From NCBI RefSeq assembly GCF_030915405.1, contig NZ_CP133262.1, positions 1,116,001-1,180,000 on the forward strand: a stretch of 64,000 bases of DNA, in the 5' to 3' direction. A program made the translations under genes and the position numbers. Numbering within the stretch: position 1 is the first letter of the stretch; each line of letters starts with the position of its first letter. Below the pieces are notes generated by a model that worked only from the letters and a program-made list of their open reading frames with translations, ran no database searches and was not told the origin of the DNA. This document shows positions 7,866-17,006 of this stretch, piece by piece. This DNA comes from Neobacillus nitrireducens (GTDB taxonomy: Bacteria; Bacillota; Bacilli; Bacillales; Cytobacillaceae).

Positions 7866-9293
7866 ATGAACACATTGGAAAAAACTAATCATACAGTCCA
7901 TTACCTGCAGTATGTAAATCGAATTTATAAGCGAATTTTAGATGAAGTAGATGTCGGTGTCCATGCTGTAGATGAAACCGGAAAAACGATTATTTATAAT
8001 AAAAAAATGATGCAAATGGAATCGATGGACCTTCAAGACGTCATCGATAAAAATCTATTAGAAGTGTTTATGTTTAAAGACGATCAATCTAGTACTCTTG
8101 TCAAAGCGATCCAAGAAGGAAAAGAAACCAGTAATGTAAAACAAACCTATTTTAATAATAAAGGTCGCGAAATTACGACTATTAACAATACTATTCCAAT
8201 ATATTCAGATGAAAAACTACAGGGCGCAGTTGAAATTGCTAATGATGTAACAAAGCTGGAACGGCTAATCAAAGGCAATATGAATAAGGCGTCTACTCGA
8301 TATACCTTTGAAAAAATTATTGGAAATAGTCCTGCCATTCAGGAAGTCATCGAATCAGCTAAACGTGCTACCAGGACCTCCTCCTATGTTTTGATTGTCG
8401 GAGATACAGGTACGGGGAAAGAACTTTTTGCTCAAAGTATTCACAATGGGAGTGGTCGATTAACTGCACCATTTATTTCGCAAAACTGTGCCGCTTTACC
8501 AGATAATTTAATCGAAAGTCTCTTGTTTGGAACGAAGCGAGGTGCCTTCACAGGTGCTATTGATACCCCGGGGCTATTTGAACAGGCCAATGGCGGAACA
8601 CTTTTGCTTGATGAGATCAACTCCCTAAATTTAAATCTTCAGGCAAAGTTACTTCGTGTTCTTCAGGAAAAAACCATCCGGCGAATTGGTGATACAAGGG
8701 ATACACCTGTTGATGTACGGGTTATTGCTAATATGAACGAAGATCCAATCGATGCGATTGCGAATAATCGGATGCGTAAAGATTTATATTACCGACTTGG
8801 TGTTGTAACTATTTTTGTCCCACCCTTAAAAGAGCGCAAAGAAGATATCCCCCTACTGGTTCAAAATTTTATTAAGAAATACAATGAGCTGTTTCAGATG
8901 AATGTAAAGGGCTTGTCTGATGAGGTTAAACAGTCTTTCTTTGAATATGACTGGATGGGCAATGTTCGTGAACTTGAGCATATTATTGAAGCCGCCATGA
9001 ATATTATGATCGATGAAGAATGGATAATGTACTCCCATTTACCATATCAATACAGAAGTAAAATGCAGATGAAAGAAAGAATGATTCCTCTTTCCACCGT
9101 TGACCATTTCATTAAAGAAAATTCAGAATTAGCTATACCACTAAAACATCAAATGGAATTATTTGAGAAGTCATATATTGACCATATTTTAACTAAAAAT
9201 AATTTCAATGTTTCGAAGACAGCCCAACTCCTCGGATTAAGTCGTCAAAGCTTACAGTATCGAATGAAGAAATTGAACATTAATGGGAAATGA
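7866..9293 (+). CDS. rocR: RocR-type sigma-54-dependent activator of arginine catabolism
   Basis: The 475-residue protein has an N-terminal PAS-like sensory domain (about 20-130), a sigma-54 AAA+ domain with Walker A GDTGTGKE (179-186), the sigma-54-contacting GAFTGA (226-231) and Walker B GGTLLLDE (243-250), and a C-terminal Fis-type helix-turn-helix (SKTAQLLGLSRQSLQYRMKK). It matches Bacillus RocR strongly throughout, including the sensory domain that responds to ornithine or citrulline. The ATG at 7866 is chosen, although AAGGGA abuts it; a TTG at 7875 has the better spacing. It is divergent from the permease it presumably activates. Confidence 0.92.
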   Translation: MNTLEKTNHTVHYLQYVNRIYKRILDEVDVGVHAVDETGKTIIYNKKMMQMESMDLQDVIDKNLLEVFMFKDDQSSTLVKAIQEGKETSNVKQTYFNNKGREITTINNTIPIYSDEKLQGAVEIANDVTKLERLIKGNMNKASTRYTFEKIIGNSPAIQEVIESAKRATRTSSYVLIVGDTGTGKELFAQSIHNGSGRLTAPFISQNCAALPDNLIESLLFGTKRGAFTGAIDTPGLFEQANGGTLLLDEINSLNLNLQAKLLRVLQEKTIRRIGDTRDTPVDVRVIANMNEDPIDAIANNRMRKDLYYRLGVVTIFVPPLKERKEDIPLLVQNFIKKYNELFQMNVKGLSDEVKQSFFEYDWMGNVRELEHIIEAAMNIMIDEEWIMYSHLPYQYRSKMQMKERMIPLSTVDHFIKENSELAIPLKHQMELFEKSYIDHILTKNNFNVSKTAQLLGLSRQSLQYRMKKLNINGK

Positions 9294-9302
9294 ATCCTAT
9301 GA

Positions 9303-9334
9303 AAATGGAGAGCAATTAAGCTTTCCATTTTTTT
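9303..9334 (+). terminator. Terminator of rocR
   Basis: AAATGGAGAGC pairs with GCTTTCCATTT (one G-U) around AATTAA and leads into T7. Confidence 0.8.
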
Positions 9335-9515
9335 ATTTATATGGTAAAACACTCACCAAAATATGTTATTTTACATAAAATTATTATAGAAAAGTATTGA
9401 TGTTTGATAAATGGAAACTTCTATTCAAACGCCTCCCCCAGATGCTATAAAATAATACAAGCATAATAATTCCATTTTTTCTCCATACTAAGAAGAAAAA
9501 GACGAGGTGAATAAA

Positions 9516-9722
9516 ATGGGACTACTTAACTCTTTTAATCAATGGAAAGAGACCAAATACCAAAATCATGTCTCCAATATGAAAGACCAGGGCAAATGTC
9601 CTGATTGTTATGGTCGTGGCTATACGGTGTATCCCTATAATGAATTTGCATACTTTAATTCGTTTGAATGCCCAGGATGCCAGGGCAGTGGTCAATATAC
9701 AGATTGGCAAGAAATGAGGTGA
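9516..9722 (+). CDS. DnaJ-type zinc-finger miniprotein, 68 aa
   Basis: A GAGGTG site six bases upstream supports the ATG at 9516; an in-frame GTG at 9507 lies inside that site. The protein holds two CxxCxGxG motifs (CPDCYGRGY and CPGCQGSGQ), the zinc-binding units of the DnaJ cysteine-rich domain, with no J domain. It is a standalone gene closed by a strong terminator. A zinc-ribbon or chaperone-accessory role is possible, but the function is unknown. Confidence 0.7.
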   Translation: MGLLNSFNQWKETKYQNHVSNMKDQGKCPDCYGRGYTVYPYNEFAYFNSFECPGCQGSGQYTDWQEMR

Positions 9723-9732
9723 AAATTTGCAC

Positions 9733-9783
9733 AAAAAATCCCTGCATCAAATCCGGTATTCGGTTCGATGCAGGGATTTTTTT
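9733..9783. terminator. Bidirectional terminator
   Basis: AAAAAATCCCTGCATC and GATGCAGGGATTTTTT form a 16-bp perfect stem between the convergent zinc-finger and VanW genes. Confidence 0.88.
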
Positions 9784-9829
9784 GTCATGAATGTTACGTT
9801 TGGATATAGCATGCTACACTTCTTACTAG

Positions 9830-10870
9830 TTAGCTGCGTTTCTTTACTTGGCTTTGGTAGGCTTTAGATGTCCTTACCTCTACCGTCAGCGACCCATTAC
9901 TTACAATTGCCTTTAGCATCAAGGGGACACCAGTTGTATTTTGAAATCTAAAATCTTTGCCGCCATAGGATACGGTAGCATCTCTTCCTAATGGCACGTA
10001 TCCAACCTTTAATGAATGATGATTTTTTTCTATATATTGTACTGCTAGTTGGTCGATTGCATTATATAGCGTAGATGAAGTTTGGCAAATCCCCCCGCCA
10101 TATCCTTCGACTAATTTTCCGTAGTTAATCTCTGGCGCCTTTTGGTATCCATGCTCCGCATCACTCGGTCCAACAGTCGTATTAAAAGAGAAGGAATCCT
10201 TGCTGCCAATGATGACATTGTTAATCGCTTGTGCCGATAGTTTGATATTTTCCGTTCTTCCGGCAACACCACTATTAAAATGAGTTGTATATGAGGCAAC
10301 TACCACTTCATCTAAATGGGCCGCGTCCTCTTCTTGATATCCACTAGCGGTTACATATAAAGGCAGCTCCACATTGCCGCCTTTTTCTGATACCATGAGA
10401 ATCTTTTCAATTAACTCGTCTTCTTCAAGGATTGTTTGAGGTGACCCTTTAATTACCTGACCATTTTCATCCAGTCGATCTAGCACCATTCGCTTATCAA
10501 ACCCAGGGGTTGATTGAGTTCCCCGCGCTAATTCTCTTGTTAATTTTGCAAGTTCAGTTTTATAATTTCCGGGATCCGTTATATAGCCTAAATCCTTCGT
10601 ATTAAAGGTTTTTACTATGTCTTTTGAATTGGGATCTATAATATTTACGTATACAGGCCTAGCTTCCTCCCGTTTCCGCTCTTCTTCACGTTTCTTTGCT
10701 TCTTCCAGTTTTTTTTCTTCTTTTACCTTTTTCGCTTGTTCGATTTTCTGTTCCTGTTCAGCTGCTTTTGCTGCTTTTTCTTTTGCGGTTTGCTCAGAGC
10801 ACCCCGTTCCAATTAAACACACTGCTAATAATAATGAAATTACCCAATTTTGCTTTGCCATTTTCTCCAA
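9830..10870 (-). CDS. VanW family protein (YoaR-like), exported
   Basis: The 346-residue protein begins with a hydrophobic export signal ending near GTGC, possibly a lipoprotein site although the -3 position is atypical. A charged Lys/Glu coiled-coil stretch (about 25-75) follows, then a peptidoglycan-binding-4-like region. The C-terminal VanW domain (about 195-320) carries the typical FNTTVGP and GGGICQTSSTLYNA motifs. The start is a TTG six bases after AAGGAG; an ATG nine bases later is the alternative. VanW proteins are linked to the cell envelope, but their activity is not well defined. Confidence 0.82.
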   Translation of the reverse strand: MEKMAKQNWVISLLLAVCLIGTGCSEQTAKEKAAKAAEQEQKIEQAKKVKEEKKLEEAKKREEERKREEARPVYVNIIDPNSKDIVKTFNTKDLGYITDPGNYKTELAKLTRELARGTQSTPGFDKRMVLDRLDENGQVIKGSPQTILEEDELIEKILMVSEKGGNVELPLYVTASGYQEEDAAHLDEVVVASYTTHFNSGVAGRTENIKLSAQAINNVIIGSKDSFSFNTTVGPSDAEHGYQKAPEINYGKLVEGYGGGICQTSSTLYNAIDQLAVQYIEKNHHSLKVGYVPLGRDATVSYGGKDFRFQNTTGVPLMLKAIVSNGSLTVEVRTSKAYQSQVKKRS

Positions 10871-11223
10871 CTTGACTCCTTTTTAAGCCTTATGCCCTTT
10901 TATACTATTTTAGACGATTTCAAATGAACTTTGTTACATGTGACTCTTCTATTCTATTTCATTAATAAATACAATTTCCTGCAGAAATACTGGAAATGTA
11001 CATTTTAAATAATAGAAAAAGAAAATGATATTCGATTCATCATAGGCTTTTTTAAGGTGCGTAGTAAATAAGCCCATGGCCTCATATGTTATAATTAAAT
11101 TAGAAATCAATTATAACTCATTACACCTCCGGATACACTTCTTAAACTCCCGCTCTGGTTTTATTTTTGAAAGATTACTTTTTTTTGCTCCCGGCTATTA
11201 CCTAAAATGAAGGGGGAATTGTC
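10871..11223. other. Intergenic region with an extended -10 promoter
   Basis: This gap separates the divergent vanW-like and deacetylase genes. The plus strand carries TGTTATAAT at 11087-11095, an extended -10 element with no good -35, about 130 bases before the deacetylase start. TATAATT and AATTATA around it form a short inverted repeat. Nothing else was recognised. Confidence 0.35.
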
Positions 11224-12392
11224 ATGATAGAAATTTTCATTCTTCTTATTTTTCTTTTATTTTCAATTTTTCTTGTTTTAGGCGTTCTTTTCCATGTCAA
11301 TCGAAATCGAAGTCGTTGGATTTACTACTTACTTTCATTTATCTGTTTATTAGGTGTCGTTTTCCTGTTGTTTTCTGGAAATTGGAACACTACAAGTTTT
11401 AGAAGTGGTGTAAAGGTCGATTTACCTATAACTGAAAAACCTGCAGTACCAAGACAAGAAAATGGAAAAAACTCTGGAAACGAAAACCCACCTGAAAATG
11501 AACAACCTCCAATTGAAGAACCTGCCGATGAAGAACCTAGTAATCCCGCACCCACACCATCTGAGAAAATTATCGTTCCTGAAAATGAAACGGTTGACTA
11601 TAAGGTTGTTAAGGGTGATACCTTATTCTCAATCGCCAAACGTGCAGATGTAACGGTTGAAAAAATTAAGCAATGGAACAGCCTTCCCTCCGATGTCATC
11701 TATGTTGGTCAAATATTAAAGCTTTATGGGAAGAATGCTGAGCCGACACCGCCCGCAGAGCCACCAAAACAGGATCCCCCGCATACAACAGTCTCATCGG
11801 AGATTATTGTATGCGGCAGCCTCCAGCAGAAAAAAATCGCACTAACCTTTGATGCTGGTAGTGATACAGTAGGCATTGGAATACTGGATGTGTTGAAAAA
11901 GCACAAGGTCAAAGCCACCTTCTTCCTGACTGGAAAATGGGTAGTGAGATATCCAAGTCTCGCTAAAAGAATAGCCGATGAAGGACATGATATAGGTAAC
12001 CATTCCTATTCCCATTCGGATGCAGTAAAAACAACAACTAGTGCTTTTAAAAAGGATATCATTAAGGCGGAAGAAGCCATAATGGCTGTAACAGGAAGAA
12101 ATCCGCAGCCGTATTTCCGCTTTCCATTCGGCTCATACAACACGGCCGCTTTAAAATCTGCCGGAGAAGCAGGTTACCCTTACAGCATCCAGTGGTCACT
12201 AGACACGATTGATTGGCAGCAGCCCACCACTGAGGTGATTATCTCCCGCATTAAAACTGGAGCAAGTAACGGTGACATATCATCCTCATGCATATCGGCG
12301 GAATAAATACCCCTGCAGCAGTTGATAACGTAATCCCATGGCTAAAAGCCCAGGGATACCAACTAGTTCCATTGAGCGTATTATTAAAATAA
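11224..12392 (+). pseudogene. LysM-polysaccharide deacetylase with a C-terminal frameshift
   Basis: The frame encodes two N-terminal membrane helices, a Pro/Glu-rich linker, a LysM domain (about 125-170, YKVVKGDTLFSIAKRA) and a NodB deacetylase domain with TFDAG, HSYSH and RFPFGS motifs. It stops early at 12306. At about 12277-12287 the reading shifts: two extra bases (or one missing) move the conserved ending ILMHIGG ... PWLKAQGYQLVPLSVLLK into another frame, which ends at 12392. The shifted part contains the last catalytic-site motif (LxH), so the shorter product is probably inactive. A sequencing error is equally possible. Confidence 0.8.
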
Positions 12393-12434
12393 AAAAATGG
12401 TGCCTGACACTTGGAGTGTCAGGCACCATTTTTT
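12392..12434. terminator. Bidirectional terminator
   Basis: A 20-bp perfect stem (core TGGTGCCTGACACT / AGTGTCAGGCACCA) flanked by A6 and T6 serves both the deacetylase and the aspartase gene. Confidence 0.9.
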
Positions 12435-12464
12435 AAGAATTTATCTCAGCAATAAAATAGACTA

Positions 12465-13883
12465 TTAATCTTTATCTAATAAAGCAGCACCAGCGATTCC
12501 AGGTTCGGTCATTTCATATATATTTAAAATGATATCTAATTCTTCTTCGCTTAAGACATCATATTTAAGACATAATTCACGAACTGACTTGCCGGTTAGT
12601 GTTGCTTCCCTTGCGATTCTAGCTGCCACCTCATAGCCAAGATGCGGATTAACCGCAGTAATAATACCCACGCTTTTCTCAACATTCTCTTTTAAGCGGG
12701 CCTCATTCGCCTCTATCCCTGCAAGACAATGATCTGTAAAGGACCGGAATCCGTTGTTCATAATACTAATTGATTGAAGTAGATTAAAAACTAATACTGG
12801 TTCCATGACATTCAATTCCAATTGACCCGCTTCTGAAGCAAGACAAATGGTATGATCATTTCCAATGACCTGGAAAGCGATTTGATTAATCAATTCTGGC
12901 ATAACCGGGTTTACTTTTCCCGGCATAATCGAAGAGCCTGGTTGACGGGCAGGAAGGGAAATCTCAGCAAGCCCTGCACGTGGACCTGATGCCATCAACC
13001 GCAAATCATTTGCGATTTTTGACATGTTCATCATACACACCTTTAATGCGGCAGAAACTTCGGTATAGGCATCCGTATTTTGGGTAGCATCAACTAAATG
13101 CTCTGCATTCACCAATGGTAATCCACTGATTACTGTTAGTTGTTTAACGACATCGACTATATATTTTGGGTCCGCATTTAATCCTGTACCAACGGCTGTT
13201 GCCCCCATATTAACCTCATATAAATTCCCACGTGAAAGATGAATCCGCTTAATATCTCTTTCGACCACTCGAGAATAAGCTTCAAATTCCTGTCCAAGTC
13301 GAATGGGAACTGCATCCTGAAGATGGGTACGGCCCATTTTGATCACTTTTTCAAATTGCTTCGCTTTATCCTTAAAGACCCTATGCATATCTTTCATTGT
13401 CTCTAGCAATTTTTCAAGTAATCTAAGTGTTGCGATATGAATAGCAGTAGGAAATACATCATTCGTTGATTGCGACATATTCACATGTGTATTCGGACTT
13501 AAATGCTTATACACACCTTTTTCATATCCCAGTAATTCTAACGCCCGGTTAGCAATCACTTCGTTTGCATTCATATTCATGGATGTCCCTGCCCCGCCTT
13601 GGATGGGATCAACAATGAATTGGTCATTCCACTTTCCTTCGATAATTTCATCGGCTGCTTGGCAGATAACGTCGCCAAGTCCACTATAAAGCCTTTTCGT
13701 ATTCATATTAGCAATTGCTGCTGCTTTTTTGACCATCGCAAGGGCATAGATTAAATCCTCATGAATTCGATAACCTGTAATAGGGAAATTTTCAACTGCT
13801 CTTAGAGTTTGAATACCGTAATAGGCATCTGCTGTTATCTCTTTTTTTCCTAAGAAGTCTTGTTCTATTCTTTTTGTGTCCAT
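12465..13883 (-). CDS. aspA: Aspartate ammonia-lyase
   Basis: The 472-residue enzyme of the fumarase/aspartase superfamily carries the signature GSSIMPGKVNP and the conserved active-site segments THVNMSQSTNDVFPT and GRTHLQDAVP. It converts L-aspartate to fumarate and ammonia, feeding amino acid nitrogen and carbon into the TCA cycle. The ATG at 13883 follows GGGAGA with normal spacing; the frame extends upstream to 13925 without a better start. It stands alone rather than next to an asparaginase. Fumarase is a less likely alternative given the aspartase-like ends. Confidence 0.93.
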   Translation of the reverse strand: MDTKRIEQDFLGKKEITADAYYGIQTLRAVENFPITGYRIHEDLIYALAMVKKAAAIANMNTKRLYSGLGDVICQAADEIIEGKWNDQFIVDPIQGGAGTSMNMNANEVIANRALELLGYEKGVYKHLSPNTHVNMSQSTNDVFPTAIHIATLRLLEKLLETMKDMHRVFKDKAKQFEKVIKMGRTHLQDAVPIRLGQEFEAYSRVVERDIKRIHLSRGNLYEVNMGATAVGTGLNADPKYIVDVVKQLTVISGLPLVNAEHLVDATQNTDAYTEVSAALKVCMMNMSKIANDLRLMASGPRAGLAEISLPARQPGSSIMPGKVNPVMPELINQIAFQVIGNDHTICLASEAGQLELNVMEPVLVFNLLQSISIMNNGFRSFTDHCLAGIEANEARLKENVEKSVGIITAVNPHLGYEVAARIAREATLTGKSVRELCLKYDVLSEEELDIILNIYEMTEPGIAGAALLDKD

Positions 13884-13973
13884 GATTATCTGTCTCCCAC
13901 CCTTTATAAAAACTTGATCACACAAAAATAATACCAGTTTAAACTATCTTTGTCTCTGTTTTTACAGTAATGC

Positions 13974-14396
13974 TTAATTGAAAGACCGATTGAATTTCTC
14001 CAAAAGGACCCCAAATAGTTTGCGTTCCTCATCAGACCAGTCCTCGAGCAGTTCGGTAATTCGCTTCAATCTTTCCTGCTTATAGTCAAATAATTCCTTT
14101 GTACCTTGCTCTGTTAACTGTAGAGAATAGGCCCTACCATCCAATGGATCGGGAATTCTATACAAATAATCTTTATGCTCTAATGCTGACGCCTGTCGAC
14201 TGATTGTAGATATATCTAACTTGAATTCCTCTGCTAAAACTTTTACCCCTGCTGCCCCCTTCCCTTTGATGCGGCGGAGGATTAAATAGGCAGATCGATC
14301 AAGATTCCCGAATTTTTTATTGTTTGAAATTGAAGTAATTCGACGAATCAGAATGGCTAGTTCAAGTTCGATCATTTCTAATGCATGTACATCCAT
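13974..14396 (-). CDS. MarR family transcriptional regulator
   Basis: This 140-residue protein has a MarR winged helix-turn-helix: a helical dimerisation arm, the recognition segment LDISTISRQASALEHKDYLYR and the DPLDGRAYSLQLTEQG wing. It is divergent from an MFS drug transporter 196 bases away, the usual arrangement for a MarR repressor and its efflux target. A perfect inverted repeat over the transporter -10 supports this. The ligand is unknown. Confidence 0.9.
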   Translation of the reverse strand: MDVHALEMIELELAILIRRITSISNNKKFGNLDRSAYLILRRIKGKGAAGVKVLAEEFKLDISTISRQASALEHKDYLYRIPDPLDGRAYSLQLTEQGTKELFDYKQERLKRITELLEDWSDEERKLFGVLLEKFNRSFN

Positions 14397-14498
14397 GTCT
14401 TTAACCTCACTGTTAACCTTATTTCAACATATTAATAATGATAACATACGAACTTTTGAATAAGTAATCACAGTCTAAATTACATCTCAAAAACACTA

Positions 14499-14531
14499 TT
14501 GACGTAGTGAAAATTGATTGTATAATACAAT
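14499..14531 (+). promoter_or_regulatory. Promoter and MarR-type operator for the MFS transporter
   Basis: TTGACG (14499-14504) and TATAAT (14521-14526) with a 16-base spacer form the promoter. ATTGTAT-A-ATACAAT (14517-14531), a perfect 7-bp inverted repeat, covers the -10, so a bound MarR protein would block the polymerase. Confidence 0.6.
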
Positions 14532-14592
14532 TATATACTTTCATCATACAACTAGTTCAAAAAGATGGAAACAAACTACAGGGGGAAATTAG

Positions 14593-15837
14593 ATGTCACC
14601 AAGACCAGAATCTAAATTAGTAGCATCACGACAGCTTTCAGAGACAAACACTGAAAAGGCAGGTTTACTTACCCAGCCTAAAGCAGTTTGGGCTGTTTTT
14701 TTTGCAAGTATTATTGCGTTCATGGGGTTGGGACTTGTTGATCCTATCTTACCGGCAATTGCAGAGCAATTAAATGCTTCACATAGTGAAGTAACCTTAC
14801 TGTTCACTAGCTATAATGCCGTTATGGCTGTTGCCATGCTTATTACAGGCGTAATATCAACAAGGATGGGCATCAAATGGACATTACTCTCAGGTATCGT
14901 GATTATTGCAATATTTTCTGCACTAGGCGGTTTCTCAAACGGCATTTGGACACTTGTTGGTCTTCGGGGCGGCTGGGGACTTGGAAATGCATTGTTTGTG
15001 GCAACAGCATTATCTGCTATCGTATCGTTGTCAAACAGTGGAACAGCAAAAGCAATCATCTTGTATGAAGCAGCAATCGGATTAGGAATTTCAGTTGGCC
15101 CCCTACTTGGAGGGTGGCTTGGGGCTATTTCATGGCGCGGCCCTTTTCTTGGAGTCGCTACTTTAATGATCATTGCCTTTATTGGCCTTTTCATCCTCAT
15201 GCCAAAAGCAACTGCTCAAGGTGGAGTAAAAGCTCGCACTTCTTTATTAGATCCATTTCGTGCTTTAAAACATCGTTCACTACTAGTTTTTGGGATTGCA
15301 GCAGCCCTTTATAACTTTGGCTTCTTCACTTTGCTGGCATACGCACCATTCGTGATGGGCTTGGATGAACACGGATTAGGCTTCGTATTCCTTGGCTGGG
15401 GAATCTTACTGGCTATCACCTCTGTTTTTATGGCTCCCAAACTTTCTGAATGGTTTGGTACCATAAAATCGATGTGTATGATGTTAATCTTGTTTGCTCT
15501 TCTTTTGGTTGCAATGGGTATATGGACATCAACCCAGTGGGTGGTCATCGCTGCTGTTATCCTGGCAGGTGCGTTATTAGGAAATAACAATACCCTCATT
15601 ACTACAGCCGTGATGAATGCAGCCCCTGTTGAAAGATCAACGGCATCTGCAGCATATAGCTTCCTTCGTTTTATTGGGGGGGCCATTGCACCATTTACAG
15701 CCGGCAAGCTAGCAGAAATATTCAATCCAAGTATTCCATTTATTGTTGGTGCAGGATTTGTCCTAATTTCGGTACTTTTTATCTGGATAAATAAAAAACA
15801 TGTACAGCATGTAGATGAAGTTGGTTTAGGCCACTAA
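14593..15837 (+). CDS. MFS transporter, 12-helix drug-efflux type
   Basis: The 414-residue protein has 12 predicted membrane helices and an N-terminal hydrophilic extension of about 28 residues. DPILPAIAEQL after helix 1 and GPLLGGWLG in helix 5 (antiporter motif C type) suggest proton-coupled export. GGGGG lies upstream of the ATG. The adjacent divergent MarR gene suggests induction by a toxic or aromatic compound; the substrate is not known. Confidence 0.85.
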   Translation: MSPRPESKLVASRQLSETNTEKAGLLTQPKAVWAVFFASIIAFMGLGLVDPILPAIAEQLNASHSEVTLLFTSYNAVMAVAMLITGVISTRMGIKWTLLSGIVIIAIFSALGGFSNGIWTLVGLRGGWGLGNALFVATALSAIVSLSNSGTAKAIILYEAAIGLGISVGPLLGGWLGAISWRGPFLGVATLMIIAFIGLFILMPKATAQGGVKARTSLLDPFRALKHRSLLVFGIAAALYNFGFFTLLAYAPFVMGLDEHGLGFVFLGWGILLAITSVFMAPKLSEWFGTIKSMCMMLILFALLLVAMGIWTSTQWVVIAAVILAGALLGNNNTLITTAVMNAAPVERSTASAAYSFLRFIGGAIAPFTAGKLAEIFNPSIPFIVGAGFVLISVLFIWINKKHVQHVDEVGLGH

Positions 15838-15845
15838 TGTTAATG

Positions 15846-15877
15846 AAAGGATCTGGGATTATTCGCAGATCCTTTTT
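15846..15877. terminator. Terminator between the MFS gene and yitT
   Basis: AAAGGATCTG and CAGATCCTTT form a 10-bp stem followed by T5; it lies between convergent genes. Confidence 0.75.
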
Positions 15878-15885
15878 GTTTTTTG

Positions 15886-16770
15886 TTAATGGATATCTCT
15901 TTTCTTAAATCGGCCCCCGCGGACTTCCGAAATATCCCCTATCGCTAAAAATGCCGTCGGATCAATGTCCTCAACAATCGTGGTTAATTTAGATTCTTCC
16001 AACCTGGTGATAATACTGAAAATGACCTTCTTACTATCTCCCGTAAAGGCACCTTGACCCTTTATATAGGTGACCCCTCTACCAAGTCTGGCGTTGATAG
16101 CATCTCCAATTTCCTCTGCTTCTTCACTAATAATCCAAACAGATTTGGATTCTTCTAGCCCTGCGACAACGGTATCGATCGCTTTTGAAGCAATAACGTA
16201 GGCTAGCAAGGAATACATGGCCCTGTCCCAACTAAAGACAAAACCGGCTGCTCCTAAAATAAAAATATTAATAAACATGATAATCTGACCAACTGAAAAT
16301 GGAACCTTTTTCGTGATGACGAGTGCCAAAATCTCGGTCCCATCTAACGCTCCACCATTTCGGATAACGATTCCGACACCCATCCCCAGAATCATCCCTC
16401 CAAAAACAGTCGCGAGGAGAATATCATCAGTAAATGCAGGAATTGGATGGAAAAATGAGACAAAAATAGATAAAATGATAATTCCATATACAGTAGAAAT
16501 GGCAAAGGTTTTTCCCATCTGTTTATAACCCATATATACAAAGGGCAGGTTTAATATGAAGATGAAGATCCCTAATTTCCAGCGGGTTATATGGGCAAGC
16601 ATTATCGAAATACCAGTAATGCCGCCATCAATAACATGATTGGGGACCAGGAATATTTCTAAACCGGTAGCCATTAAGATTGCTCCGATTGTAATAGCGA
16701 TTGTTCGAAGAATTACTTTTTGGAGTGGTAATTTGCGGTGTTGGACTTTTTCATTCATGAGTTCTGTCAT
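15886..16770 (-). CDS. YitT family membrane protein
   Basis: The 294-residue protein has about six membrane helices, including the paired segments LVPNHVIDGGITGIS and GIVIRNGGALDGTEIL that define the YitT/DUF161 core. A soluble C-terminal DUF2179 domain of about 80 residues follows (AEEIGDAINARLGRGVTYIKGQGAFTG). Bacillus encodes several paralogues (YitT, YqfU, YvjA and others). Their transport function, if any, is unresolved. It is transcribed alone, with an unusual 14-bp palindrome about 130 bases upstream. Confidence 0.88.
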   Translation of the reverse strand: MTELMNEKVQHRKLPLQKVILRTIAITIGAILMATGLEIFLVPNHVIDGGITGISIMLAHITRWKLGIFIFILNLPFVYMGYKQMGKTFAISTVYGIIILSIFVSFFHPIPAFTDDILLATVFGGMILGMGVGIVIRNGGALDGTEILALVITKKVPFSVGQIIMFINIFILGAAGFVFSWDRAMYSLLAYVIASKAIDTVVAGLEESKSVWIISEEAEEIGDAINARLGRGVTYIKGQGAFTGDSKKVIFSIITRLEESKLTTIVEDIDPTAFLAIGDISEVRGGRFKKRDIH

Positions 16771-16898
16771 ATAATCACTTCTTTTCGTTAGATTTTACCA
16801 TTTTCTTATCCCCTGCTTTAGCCTCTCTTCGATTGGAATTTTTTATGTAAGAGTTATTTACATTTCTACCTTTATTATATCATATTTTAACAAAAAAT

Positions 16899-16912
16899 TG
16901 AACTTAAGTTCA
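16899..16912. promoter_or_regulatory. 14-bp perfect palindrome upstream of the YitT gene
   Basis: TGAACTTAAGTTCA sits in the AT-rich leader between the YitT and sirB genes. It could be an operator, but no regulator was identified. Confidence 0.3.
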
Positions 16913-17006
16913 TGTTTTATTATTACTTTAGTATAATTTCTAAAAAGAAAATAGCCAATAATCCTTAGGACTATCAGCTACGGTTACAACATTATTCCTA
17001 AATTGC

